This document shows positions 9,777 through 20,859 of a stretch of DNA of 64,000 nt, in pieces. The notes below the pieces were generated by a model. That model did no database searches. It had not been told where the DNA came from and saw only the letters and a program-made list of their open reading frames with translations. This DNA is from Clitoria ternatea (Eukaryota > Streptophyta > Magnoliopsida > Fabales > Fabaceae): assembly GCA_037962975.1 (NCBI GenBank), contig CM075671.1, positions 39,084,501-39,148,500 of the forward strand, read 5' to 3'. The translations under genes and the position numbers were made by a program. Within the stretch, counting starts at the first letter, position 1; every line of letters starts with the position of its first letter.

Positions 9777-11570
9777 CTCGGTGTGGGATTGAATTCGCAG
9801 ATTATTGACTCGGAAACGGTTTTCTGAGAAGTATTAATCAGGACCTTTGTTGCTTCACTCAGTGTTGCTTTGCCCGGATGTACCACGGTTTGAAGTACTC
9901 AATCGGAGTTGCTTCAATTGGAGGGGTTTTGCTCGGCAGTGCTTCTACTTGAAGCATTCATTCGGCCCCTCTGCTTGATTCAGTCGGCATCTCAGAAATA
10001 TTTTACTCAGCTATACCCCTGGCCGACAGGTCAGAGCCATTCTTTCTTTGACTTCAAAATTGATTCAATCGTGAAGTAAGTTTCACTTGGAAACACATCA
10101 CTGAGATTGAATCACTCGGAGAAATTTTGGTCGGATACATGGCTCAGGATTAATTCAATCGGACGCATTCATTAATCTTGGTCGGATACATGGCTCGGGA
10201 GTAATTCAATCGGATGCATTCATCATCCTTGCCTTTCACTCAGAATTGTTTCATTTGTGCACCAACCCACTCGGATATAGAATCGGGAGTCGTCCTTGTT
10301 TCTTCAATCAGAATGGAACTTTGAGAAAATTTGACCACTCGGATATATTCACTCAGAACCGACCCTATATTTCAAATCAGAATGGTTTCACTTGACAATC
10401 AATAGTTCAGATGCACTTACTTGGGAGTCGGTCTTATTTTCCAATCAGGATGGTTTCACTTGTCAATCAACAGTCCGGATGCATTCACTTGGAACCAACC
10501 CTACATTTCAAGTCAGAATGGTTTTACTCGTCAACCAATAGTTCGGATGCATTCACTCGGAGTCGGTCTTATTTTCCAATCAGGATGGTTTCACTCATCA
10601 TCAATCCTTCGGGTGCATTCACTCGGAAACCGGCCTTATTCCTCACTCAGAATTTGGAACTCAGCTTCAACAATGCTTCCCACTCGGATGTGTTCATTCA
10701 GGAGTCGGGCTTGGAATGGTTTCAATCGTTAATCAAACCATTCAGATGTGTTCTCTCGGTAGTAATTCAATAGGGAACCGGCTTTCTTTTCAATCAGAAT
10801 TTGGATTGACAATCAACCCTTCGGATTCATTCCATGTCGGCCTTTGTTTTCACTCGGAACAATTTCAATCATCAATCAACTCTTCAGATTTATTCACTCG
10901 GGAGTCAGACTTAGGATGGTTTCAATCGTCAATCAAACCCTCGGATGCATTTACTCGGAAGCCTTACTTTCCACTCAGAATTCAGAACTCAGCATCAATC
11001 CTTCGGGTGCAATCACTCGGGAACTGGCTTTCTTTTCAATCAGAATGGTTCTTCAATCGACAATCAACCCACTCAGAGATGACACTTGAAACCCTGGGCC
11101 GAAAGAGGTTCATTACCGGTCGTACCCTTCGTTGCTTGAAAAGAAATCTCTTTTGAAACACACCACTCGGAAAGACTTGTTCTTTACTCGAAATGCCATT
11201 TTCTCCGAATCACACCACTCGAAGATCTGTTCAACAAGTGTCCATTTAGGGCTTCCTCTACTCAGACAATAGTCTTTGGGATCTCACAGCTAGTCGTTTT
11301 CTCACTCAAAGTGGTTGCAACCGAGAATCTTCCACTCGGATATATACCTTTGGATGGTATTTATGCAAATTTAGTTCCTTTTTCACTCGGACTGGCTTGG
11401 AAACATCTCCCACACTTGAATCTTACTCGAAAATGCCCTACCTGGATACATACCACTCGGCCATGTCCCACTCGGAAACAACTGACTCAGATATCTCACT
11501 CGGTAACAACCATTTTTCACTCAGAAATTGCCATTTTTCACTCAAAAATCTTATAGCTAGAAGGATTAGT
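9777..11570. repeat. CACTCGG-rich degenerate tandem region
   Basis: The word CACTCGG or TCACTCGGA recurs dozens of times. Between about 10400 and 10640 the units are clear: GATGCATTCACTCGG-type words start at 10410, 10478, 10546 and 10612, a period of 66-68 bp. Each unit also has TTTTCCAATCAGGATGG and TCAATCAA words. Frames spanning this region are an effect of the repeat and show no recognised domain. Confidence 0.8.
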
Positions 11571-12055
11571 TAGAATTGAAGCTCAGTCCTCTCTCGGAGA
11601 TCCTTTCGCCTGGGAAAGGCACATGCCTACTCTTGGTGAAACCTGACCGGACCGAGATTGGTGTTCATAATCACTACTAGACACACTGCTCCCACAATCG
11701 AAAACCGCCAAATCATCATTGTCAATAACGAAAACATCATATGATGGTGTATTGAAGGGAATGGACCAAAGAAAAATGAGTTCAATTCCATGAATAGGTT
11801 CATCATACGACAAAAAGGATTGAATCTTGTCTCCTTTTTTGCCAATCATAGATAATAATGATGGAATGAGCTAGAAGAAATGAGCGAGGATCATAGATGG
11901 TGAGTTGCAAAGGTGAACAATTTGGACATCTTTGCTTGATTCTTATAGTTGCCATGGAAGCATGTATAGATAATGGGTGTGTAGAGGGAATGAGTTTTCT
12001 ACATAAGCAAAAACTTTTAGATCATTCCTTTTCTCAAAGGAGAATTTTAATACCA
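11571..12055. other. Unassigned interior near the right copia-type LTR
   Basis: No convincing gene. The sequence just inside the LTR, read on the minus strand, begins TGGTATTAAAATTC, a decayed form of the initiator-Met primer site TGGTATCAGAGC. Confidence 0.3.
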
Positions 12056-12273
12056 TACTAAAATTCTGATTTGGAGAGAAAATGGGTAAAGACCGAAACA
12101 TATAATTGTCTAAGTTTATTATGAAAAGATGCATATAAAAGCAATTATATGAGTGTTTATAAAGTAGTAAGTTACTAATAAACTAACTCAGTCTAACCAC
12201 TCACTAACATACTCTAACTAGACACTAACTAACTCACTAATAAACTTAATAATAACTAACCGATTTAGCAACA
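12056..12273 (-). repeat. Old copia-type LTR (right copy)
   Basis: It runs on the minus strand from TGTTGCTAAATC at 12273 to TTTTAGTA at 12056, followed by a decayed primer-binding site. Together with 6766-6955, which is preceded by a polypurine tract, it suggests one old element of about 5.5 kb on the minus strand, later invaded by other repeats. The flanks do not give matching 5-bp duplications, so the pairing is tentative. Confidence 0.5.
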
Positions 12274-12978
12274 TGTTTGGGATATATTATGTTAAGACAA
12301 TTTACAATCTTATTTAAATCAAAGGGTTGTTAGTCATATAAATGACAAATCTCTTTATTCGTATGTTCGAAATAAATTTATGCCCTTAAAAATTTCAGCA
12401 ATTCTATTGTAAAATTATGTTGGATAGGCTACCAACAATTAACAACCTTGCTAAAAGAGGTATCACAACTGTGTCTTATTTGTTTAGGAAGAAGAAAACT
12501 CTACGCATTTAGTTTTCTCTGGTGAAATGGCATGCTATTTAGTCTTTAGTATATAATTGGTTTGATTTCTTCTCTATTTTACTAGTGTATGGTATGGAGA
12601 ATATTTGCTGCATTTGGGTTACTTTGAATGACTACAGTTAGCTCTATTTGGCAAGAAATAAATAATATGTTATTTAAAAAATGAGGTTTCTTGCTTACAA
12701 TAGGCCGTGCATTTCATGAAATAAAAATCTTGTTCTTAGCTTTCTTCAAGGATGATGGGATTTTTTTTAATGGATAAATGAACTTCAAATTCGTATGATA
12801 ATAATTTAACATGGGTGTATGTATAGGCTTCTATATATATGGATTAGGGTATTATTATACCCAATTATTATAAATTTTATTTTCTTTAACTAATAAAAAA
12901 GTTCATTTCTATAAACTTAATTATTCATGAAACATTTTGTATAAGAAGTGTTTTAAATTGGACCAAACTAATTAGTTC
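12274..12978 (+). pseudogene. LINE reverse transcriptase C-terminal relic
   Basis: At about 12390-12740 the plus strand preserves pieces of the zinc-binding region that ends plant LINE reverse transcriptases (zf-RVT): MPLKISAILL, then LDRLPTINNLAKRGI, then EEENSTHLVFSGEMA, then SSIWQEINNMLF, then HEIKILFLAFFKDDG. The pieces lie in the right order but in different frames with stops. The rest of this spacer is AT-rich and featureless. Confidence 0.55.
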
Positions 12979-15587
12979 TGCAACATCCCGATTTAGAAAT
13001 TAGCTACCGAATGAGATTAAGCCATTAAACTAAAATAATAATTGCAAAGTGAGAAATTACTTGTTGATTATAATTAATATATTTAATTCAACTTAAGAAC
13101 TGATTGATTTTGCTGTGTGTGTGTATGGCACGTGTGGAAGCTGCTGCTTCACGTTTTCCCACCCCACTTCCTTCGTTCTTCAGTGCATATATATTTAGGA
13201 GCCCACTACTGTTGTTCATTCTAATTCCTCTTCCTCTATTTCTCCTCTCTTCGTTCTCTTCTTCTTCTTCGTTCTTTTTCTCCTTTGTCCTTTGTTCTAC
13301 AAGCTTGCGACGACGGTGTTGCAGAGGATTTGGAGCCTCCTTCGATTGGTGAAGAACGATCGTCGAGATAGGAGAAGAACAGCTTCCTGTCCCTGAGCCG
13401 ATTGTAGAGTACAACTGTGTTCGAGGGAAGGACTGAACGAGTGAGAATACTGAACAAAGCAAACAGAGCATCAGACCAAACGTCGGGAAACAGAAGAGCT
13501 TCTCGAGTCCCTTCAGTAGGTAGGGGGCGCTTGCATGTCAAATGCATGGTTTATGGACGGTACCGGATGAACGTGTTGCCTTACGTGTGTACGAATGTGT
13601 TTATGATGACTATGTGCAATGCATGATCGTTAATTCTTGGATACCATATGTGTGATAGTAGAGTCCTGTTAATAGTATACATTTATATGCATGTGTTCAA
13701 AGTTATTGTGCTGGGTTCTGATAGTCATTTACACATAAACGCGTGTGATGCATGTTCCTATTATTGTTAATACCGAGAGGATATGTATGTGTGGTTGTTG
13801 GTTGATTTCATCTGGGATGTCATAAACATGAACTGTTTGATTACTGTGTATGCTGGTACAATTAACGAGTGAATGTAGGAACTATGTTGGATCGGTTATG
13901 ACTCTAATGGTTACGAGGAATGTGTCGGATAATTGAGGATGCTCGCTGATAAAACACATAAGCTGCGTGTATAGGAACGGGGTGACCTGTGGAAGGTTAG
14001 GAACCCCAAGGAAACGATCTCCAGTTACAGACCCTTGGCTACATCCTGTGAGAGCTCGTGGTAGCCGAGGGAGCTAGAGTTAAGTCTCGAGACATCAATG
14101 GGAGGCCGGTACCACGCGGGAAGGGCTAATGGACGAGAGGCCAGTAAGGGGAACCTGTAACTGAAAATCATTGACTAAGTCAGATCCACAGGCATGCATG
14201 TAGATGCAACGTTAATTAGAATAGTACGATTTGTATGACTCGGGAGTGATACGAATGAATTCCGAATGAGTTGATGCATGCTTGTATGAATGAAAATGAG
14301 CTTCACGTAATATGTATGTGAGTGTATGTTATTGAAAATATCATAGTCTGCATGGCTTTAATCTAAATTGAGTGCAACCCGAGTGAACATGTGTGTGTGT
14401 ACTGATGTTGATGCCGAGTCACTAACTGTCATTTTATATGTAAAGGCTCACCCCTACTATGGCTATTTTTCAGTGAACATCGCACGAGATGGCGAATGAT
14501 GGGAAAGCTACATACCGTGTGAAGCGTTGTGTACTGTGGAAGTATATGTGTATATGTATATACTGTATATAAGGTTCAGTCATAGCCTTGGCCGGCTCAC
14601 ATTTTGGTCCTTGTTTAATTATATTCGAACTAAACACTTTTCGGGTGAAGAATATGACAATGTGCATGTAAACGTTTATATATATACTTTATACTGTATG
14701 TTCATCCTATGTTGTGTATGAACGTTCGGGTAGTGTACATTGTTCAATGGGTTATGGAGCGAAAGGTTTCCCTTGATACAATTTTCCGACTAAAGTGTTT
14801 TGGTGATTCCGAGTGGAAACTACCCGAGTGAATGTTCCCTGATGGTTGAATTGGTAATGCAAATTCGGGTAAGTCTGCTGTAGTAAACTTACTAGAGAGA
14901 GAGTATGATCTAGATAATAGGGAGTAGATTTCAGTCTTACAAGGTCCTTTGCATGTAAAGGAATTTATCTGTACTCTGAGTGACGGGAAATTAGAGTATT
15001 CCCGAGTGAGTGAAGTTATACGATTCTTAAGTAGAATCTGACTTGGTGAGAAAGCTTAGTGTGATGTAGACTACATTCCCGGGAGATGGGTACGAAAAAC
15101 ATTCCCGAGTGAAGGGATTGTAGGAGTCAACTTCTGAGTGAGTCTTAGTTGTGAATTCCCAATAATAAAATGGGCGTGAGTGTGAGAATACACAAGGGAG
15201 TCGTGAGAATAAGACATTTCCGAGTAGACTTAGATTCTGATTCCGAGTGAAGGAAAATCTGAGTGGAGTTACTCGCCTCAGCGACTAAATGTCCGCTCCA
15301 GCGAGTGGGCAAGGGGATGAAAGTCTTAAATTGGTTTCGCTTACGCGAATGGTGCTTCGCCCGAGCGAGTTGGGCTGTCTCGCTCAAGCGTGTTGGCCCT
15401 CGCCTGAGCGAGCGAGCATTGTGTTAGGGCTCGCTTAGGCGCTCCTTCTTCCACTGTTTGCATTAGAATTGGGTTTTACTTCCCTTACCCTCCCTTACCT
15501 TCTCTATTATGCCTGGTTCCGTTAGTTTCATTTTAGGAAAAATTTCACTTGTTCGGTTTTATTTTCTAACTAAGTAAGGATGTTTCA
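12979..15587 (+). repeat. 5' LTR of the gypsy element (2.6 kb)
   Basis: It begins TGCAACATCCCGATTTAG and ends AAGGATGTTTCA. An AT-rich TATA-like word (GCATATATATTTAGG) lies near 13184-13198. It contains the shared module AAATGCATGGTTTATGGACG (13540-13559), the CTCGAGAC block near 14086, and AGCCTTGGCCGGCTC (14584-14598). Many CCGAGTG words follow from 14810 to 15260, then CGCTTGAGCG-type dyads at 15290-15440. The full length is known because the start and end match the shorter 3' LTR. Confidence 0.9.
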
Positions 15588-15590
15588 TTT

Positions 15591-15602
15591 TGGTATCAGA
15601 GC
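15591..15602 (+). other. Primer-binding site (tRNA-iMet)
   Basis: TGGTATCAGAGC lies three bases after the 5' LTR. It is complementary to the 3' end of plant initiator methionine tRNA, which primes minus-strand DNA synthesis. Confidence 0.92.
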
Positions 15603-15878
15603 AGACTTAAAAGGTCTAAGGCCAAGGTATGCTTACTCCTAGTAAGCAGTGATGTACATTATGACAAGTTGTCATAAATTGTTTGTAATATCTGAGGGCT
15701 TTAATACCTAATTAAGTATCATTGTGTGGATTGTTCCTATCCTGTTCAATTAATTACAAGATGTCCAAGAATTGTATGATAATGTGTTATAGTTGTTGCA
15801 TGTTGGGCTGAGATCCGATCGGTAGTGAGTAACTCTGTAAACTTATCCTTGAAAGGGGTGTTGATTTCAGGATAAGTC

Positions 15879-16866
15879 ATGGCGAATCGTCATAGCATGG
15901 AAGCCATAGCCACGACATTCCAACGTTTCGCTGATGTATTCGAGAGGCAGAGTCAGCCTCGAACTGAAGATGGCCAAGTATTGGACCGCTTCCTGAAGAG
16001 GAAGCCGACTGAGTTTCAAGGGGGATTTAATCCCGAGGCAGCATACAAGTGGATTCAAGATTTGGAGAGAGTTTTTGGGGGCCTTCACTATACTGAGACC
16101 CAGAAAGTTGAGTGCGCAATGTACATGCTGCAAGACGAAGCAGAAAATTGGTGGAAAATTGCCAAAAACCGATTGACTGACGCAGGCATCCAACTAGTCT
16201 GGGAGAATTTTAGAGCGTGTTTTCTGGAAAAATATTTCCCCGACACGGTGAGGAGTCACAAGGAACTGGAATTTATAGAACTAAAATAGGGTTCCATGTC
16301 TGTAGAAGAATACGCAGCCAGATTTGAAGAGTTGCGTTTGTTTTATCCGCCCTTCCAACAACCCGGGACTGAGAGTTCCAAATGCCTCAAATTTGAGAAC
16401 GAACTGAGATCGGACATTAAAAGAGCTTTTAGATACCAGGAAATTAAAAGCTTCCCGGTGCTGGTGAATAAATGCAGGATTTTTGAAGAAGATGACAAGG
16501 CCCACTCAAGCTAGAGCAGTAAGGCAAACCCCTCCTTGAGGCCTCAACAGTCACGCTTTAAGAGATCAGGTAACGTTGGAAGAAGTGGACCCTCCGCTAG
16601 ATATAAAGGTCAGGGTAACCAAGGGGGTCAGACTGGTGGACGTCCAAAATATGGCAAGTGTTTCAAATGTGGTGGCGACCACTTTGCTCAGAATTGTGAT
16701 AGTGGAGGAGATGTTATATATTTTCATTGCAATGAGAAGGGGCACATTCGCCCTGACTGTGCTCAATTACACCAAGCAAACGCCAATGTGCATCATGGAG
16801 GCTTCCGAGGGAGAGGCCGTGGAAATGGTGGCCGCGGAGCTGGGGGCAGAGGCAAGGGAACTCGAG
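15879..16866 (+). pseudogene. Gypsy gag, broken
   Basis: The frame starts MANRHSMEAIATTFQRFAD and runs through a retrotransposon gag domain (YKWIQDLERVF, WWKIAKNRL, FRACFLEKYFP, EYAARFEEL). It ends in a Gly/Arg-rich region with two zinc knuckles. The first, CFKCGGDHFAQNC (from 16659), is complete. The second lacks its first cysteine and reads YFHCNEKGHIRPDC; a single G-to-A change would explain the tyrosine. Stop codons at 16287-16289 and 16512-16514 break the frame, with clear homology continuing on both sides. Confidence 0.88.
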
Positions 16867-19483
16867 GAAAGATGATGTTTGCCCTAAGCGACAGGAAAAG
16901 AAATTCTGACCAACCGGCTACTGGGAGAGTTTACGCCATCAACGCTGAGGAAGCTGCACAAGCGAATGACTTGGTGCAAAGTAAGTGCTCGCTCGGTAGA
17001 TATACACTTAATGTAGTTTTTGATTCTGGAGCTACCCACTCCTTTATTGCTGACGACTGTGTGAGACGTTTGAAATTACCGACTGTGTATATGAATCGGA
17101 CTTTGGAAGTAGCTAATCCGACCGGCGTTAAAGTGTTGACATCAATGATGTGTAAAGATGTAACCTTTACGTTGGGCGATCGGAGTTTCACCTTCGATTT
17201 GGTATGTGTGCCTTTGAGAGACCTTGACATTGTGTTGGGTATGGATTGGCTTTCAGCCAACAAGGTATTGGTGGACTGTCAGAACCGAAGAATAATTTTT
17301 CCGAGGCAAATCAATGATGACTACGCGGTACAAGGTATAGCTCAGATATTTATGATGCTTTGCTTAACTGAGGGAGAGAGTAGAGCCCGAGTGAACGATA
17401 TTCCGACTGTTTGTGAATTTCCCGAGGTGTTTCCGGAGGATGTACCGGGAGTCCCTCCAAATAGAGAAGTTGAATTCTCTATAGACTTGATTCCTGGAGC
17501 CGAGCCGGTCTCCAGTGCACCTTATAGAATGTCCCCAACAGAGTTGGCTGAATTGAAAAAGCAATTGGACGAGTTACTCGGAAAACAGTTTATTCGACCT
17601 TGTGTCTCACCATGGGGCGCACCGGTGTTACTTGTTAAAAAGAAGGATAGCAGCATGAGGCTATGTATAGACTACCGACAGCTAAATAAGCTCACGATTA
17701 AGAACCGGTACCCGTTGCCCAGGATTGACGACTTAATTGACCAATTACGCGATGCTACAGTCTTCTCGAAGATCGATTTACGATCGGGATACCACCAAAT
17801 CCGGGTGAAGGACTCGGATATCCCCAAGACTGCCTTCAGGACTCGGTACGGCCACTATGAGTATGTAGTGATGCCGTTTGGTGTGACAAACGCACCTGCT
17901 GTGTTCATGAATTACATGAACAGCATCTTCCACCCGTACTTAGACCGATTCGTAGTAGTTTTTATTGACGATATCTTAGTCTATTCCAAGACCCCTGAGG
18001 AGCATGAGGAACACCTCCGTTTGGTACTTCAAGTATTGAGGGAGAAATAGCTGTTTGTAAAACTTTCAAAGTGTGATTTTTGGATGGATAAGATCCACTT
18101 TCTCGGGCATGTAATTTCTAAGGAAGGCGTCTCAGTAGATCCTTCGAAGGTGGCAGCTGTAATGGCATGGGAGAGACCTAAGTCGATCTCGGAGATAAGG
18201 AGCTTCATGGGTTTAGCTGGCTATTATAGAAGATTTATTGAAGGTTTTTCTAAGCTTGCGTTGCCACTGACCAAATTGACTCAGAAAAATGTCCCTTTCG
18301 TGTGGAGTTTCGAGTGTGAGAGCAGTTTCCTTGAGTTAAAGTCTATGTTGACAACCGCTCCAGTGTTGGCATTGCCAAATTTACAAGAAAATTTCATGGT
18401 CTACTGTGACGCGTCGGGACTCGGCCTGGAATGCGTACTAATGCAAAAGGACCGAGTGATAGCTTATGCCTCTCGGTAATTGAGGCCGCACGAGGAACAT
18501 TACCCGACCCATGACTTGGAGTTGGCAGCTGTGGTATTCGCATTAAAGATATGGAGGCATTACTTGTACGGTTCCAAATTTGAGGTGTACAGTGACCACA
18601 AAAGTCTCAAATACTTATTCGACCAGAAAGAACTGAACATGAGGCAGAGGAGATGGACGAAGTTTTTAAAGGATTACGACTTCGAGCTGAAATATCATCC
18701 GGGTAAGGCGAACGTTGTAGCCGACGTATTGAGTCGGAAATCCCTCCATGTGGCAGTAATAATGGTGAAGGAGGTGGAGTTATTGGAGCAATTCCGAGAC
18801 ATGAATTTGTATGTGGACGTCCCTTCGTCTCAGAAGATAACGCTCGGTACGTTGAAGATTGCCAATGAGTTCCTGAGACTGGTATCTGAACAGCAAAAGT
18901 CAGATCCCTACTTGGCTAAAATGAAGGAGACTCAGGCCAAGGGTAAGGACTTATCTCTGACCGAGGGATCAGATGGAATTTTCTGAGTGAAGACTAGGAT
19001 ATATGTGCAGAGTGAAGGTGAATTAAGGAGGATGGTGCTTGATGAAGCCCACAAGAGCCTGTTAAGTATCCACCCGGGTACTACGAAGATGTACCACGAT
19101 CTGAAACTACAATTCTGGTGGCCCGGATTAAAGAGGAATGTAGCAGAATATGTGGCTCGGTGTGCACCTGTCAGAAATCGAAAATCGAACACTAGAAACC
19201 GTATGGTGCGTTGCAACCCCTAGAGATCCCCGTATGGAAATGGGACTCCATTGCTATGGACTTTGTAATGGGATTGCTGAAAACCCGAGCGGGTTATGAT
19301 GCCATTTGGGTCATTGTAGACCGATTGACGAAAACTGCACACTTTCTGCCGATGAACATGAGATATCCATTACATAAATTAGCCCAAATTTATATCCGCG
19401 AAATTGTCCGACTGCATGGTGTGCCGAATTCTATCGTATCGGATAGGGATCCTAGATTCACGTCCCGGTTTTGGACAAAAAAT
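16867..19483 (+). pseudogene. Gypsy pol: protease, RT, RNase H, partial integrase
   Basis: This continues the gag frame. The protease has DSGATHSFI (from 17022) and LGMDWL. Reverse transcriptase has CIDYRQLNKLT, the catalytic FIDD at 17961-17972 and the downstream HFLGHVIS. RNase H has YCDASG (from 18402) and a DHKSLKYLF-type end. Integrase has its HHCC zinc region and the first two catalytic aspartates (19259-19261 and the SDRDPRF segment from 19439). The sequence then meets the 3' LTR after the FWTK segment, so the catalytic glutamate and C-terminus are absent. Stops lie at 18048, 18477, 18984 and 19193, and a frameshift near 19158. It cannot make a working polyprotein. Confidence 0.9.
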
Positions 19484-20654
19484 TGTAACATCCCGATTTA
19501 GAAATTAGCTACCGAATGAGATTAAGCCATTAAACTAAAATAATAATTGTAAAGTGAGAAATTACTTGTTGATTATAATTAATATATTATAATTGTGTAT
19601 TGTGGAAGTATATGTGTATATGTATATACTGTATATAAGGTTCAGTCATAGCCTTGGCCGGCTCACATTTTGGTCCTTGTTTAATTATATTTGAACTAAA
19701 CACTTTTCAGGTGAAGAATATGACAATATGCATGTAAACGTTTATATATATACTTTATACTGTATGTTCATCCTATGCTGTGTATGAACGTTCGGGTAGT
19801 GTACATTGTTCAATGGGTTATGGAGCGAAAGGTTTCCCTTGATACAATTTTCCAACTAAGAGTGTTTTGGTGATTCCGAGTGGAAACCACCCGAGTGAAT
19901 GTTCCCTGATGATTGAATTGGTAATGCGAATTTGGGTAAGTCTGTTGTAGTAAACTTACTAGAGAGAGATTATGATCTAGATAATAGGGAGTAGATTTCA
20001 GTCTTACAAGGTCCTTTGCATGTAGAGGAATTTATCTGTACTCCGAGTGGCGGGAAATTAGAGTATTCCCGAGTGAGTGAAGTTATACGATTCTTAAGTA
20101 GAACCTGACTTGGTGAGAAAGCTTAGTGTGATGTAGACTACATTCCCGAGAGATGGGTACGGAAAACATTCCCGAGTGAAGGGATTGTAGGAGTCAACTT
20201 CCGAGTGAGTCTTAGTTATGAATTCCCAATAATAAAATAGGCGTGAGTGTGAGAATACACAAGGGAGTCGTGAGAATAAGACATTTTCGAGTAGACTTAG
20301 ATTCTGATTCCGAGTGAAGGAAAATCCGAGTGGAGTTACTCGCCTCAGCGACTAAATGTTCGCTCCAGCGAGTGGGCAAGGGGAGGAAAGTCTTAAATTG
20401 GTTTCGCTTACGCGAATGGTGCTTCGCCCGAGCGAGTTGGGCTGTCTCGCTCAAGCGTGTTGGCCCTCGCCTGAGCGAGTGAGCGTTGTGTTGGGGCTCG
20501 CTTAGGCGCTCCTTCTTTCGCTATTTGCATTAGAATTGGGTTTTATTTCCCTTACCCTCCCTTACCTTCTCTATTATGCCTGGTTCCGTTGGTTTCATTT
20601 TGGGAAAAATTTCCCTTTTTCGGTCTTATTTTCTAACTAAGTAAGGATGTTTCA
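19484..20654 (+). repeat. 3' LTR of the gypsy element, internally deleted
   Basis: It begins TGTAACATCCCGATTTAG and ends AAGGATGTTTCA, like the 5' LTR, but is only 1171 bp. After about 105 bases it jumps from the equivalent of about 13082 to the equivalent of about 14525, so roughly 1.44 kb is missing. The lost part includes the TATA-like word and the AAATGCATGG module. AGCCTTGGCCGGCTC is retained at 19650-19664. Confidence 0.9.
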
Positions 20655-20859
20655 AGTTTAACTAATTGAATGAGAACTAATCATAACCAATTTAAATTCA
20701 ATCGGTTTTGGTTTAAATTGTTGAAAATTTTCCAACATGCTCACATAGGACTTGAACACGGATAATGGAAAATGATAACAACTTTCTACTAAGCGATTAG
20801 ATTATATATACCTTCTTTTCTATAAAAAGATAAAAATCTTTACGCTACAAGGGTTTGAA

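Larger units (their letters stand above)
12979..20654 (+). mobile_element. Tekay-like Ty3/gypsy retrotransposon, defective
   Basis: A 7.7-kb element with LTRs at 12979-15587 and 19484-20654. It is flanked by AGTTC (12974-12978) and AGTTT (20655-20659), a 5-bp target duplication with one change. A primer site for initiator Met-tRNA follows the 5' LTR. Gag and pol are in one frame in the order protease, reverse transcriptase, RNase H, integrase, which is the Ty3/gypsy order. The peptide style is that of the Tekay/Del chromovirus group, for example YGHYEYVVMPFGVTNAP and DRDPRFTSRFW. The second half of integrase, any chromodomain and the polypurine tract are missing, and several stops interrupt gag-pol. 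Confidence 0.92.

Noticed and set aside
10411..11156. Overlapping frames of 80-146 codons in the CACTCGG region
   Set aside because: Several frames are open at once because of the repeated unit; no recognised motif.
13088..13547. Frames of 80-127 codons at the start of the gypsy 5' LTR
   Set aside because: Low-complexity Ser/Phe or Glu/Arg runs from CTT-rich sequence near the LTR promoter; absent from the 3' LTR.
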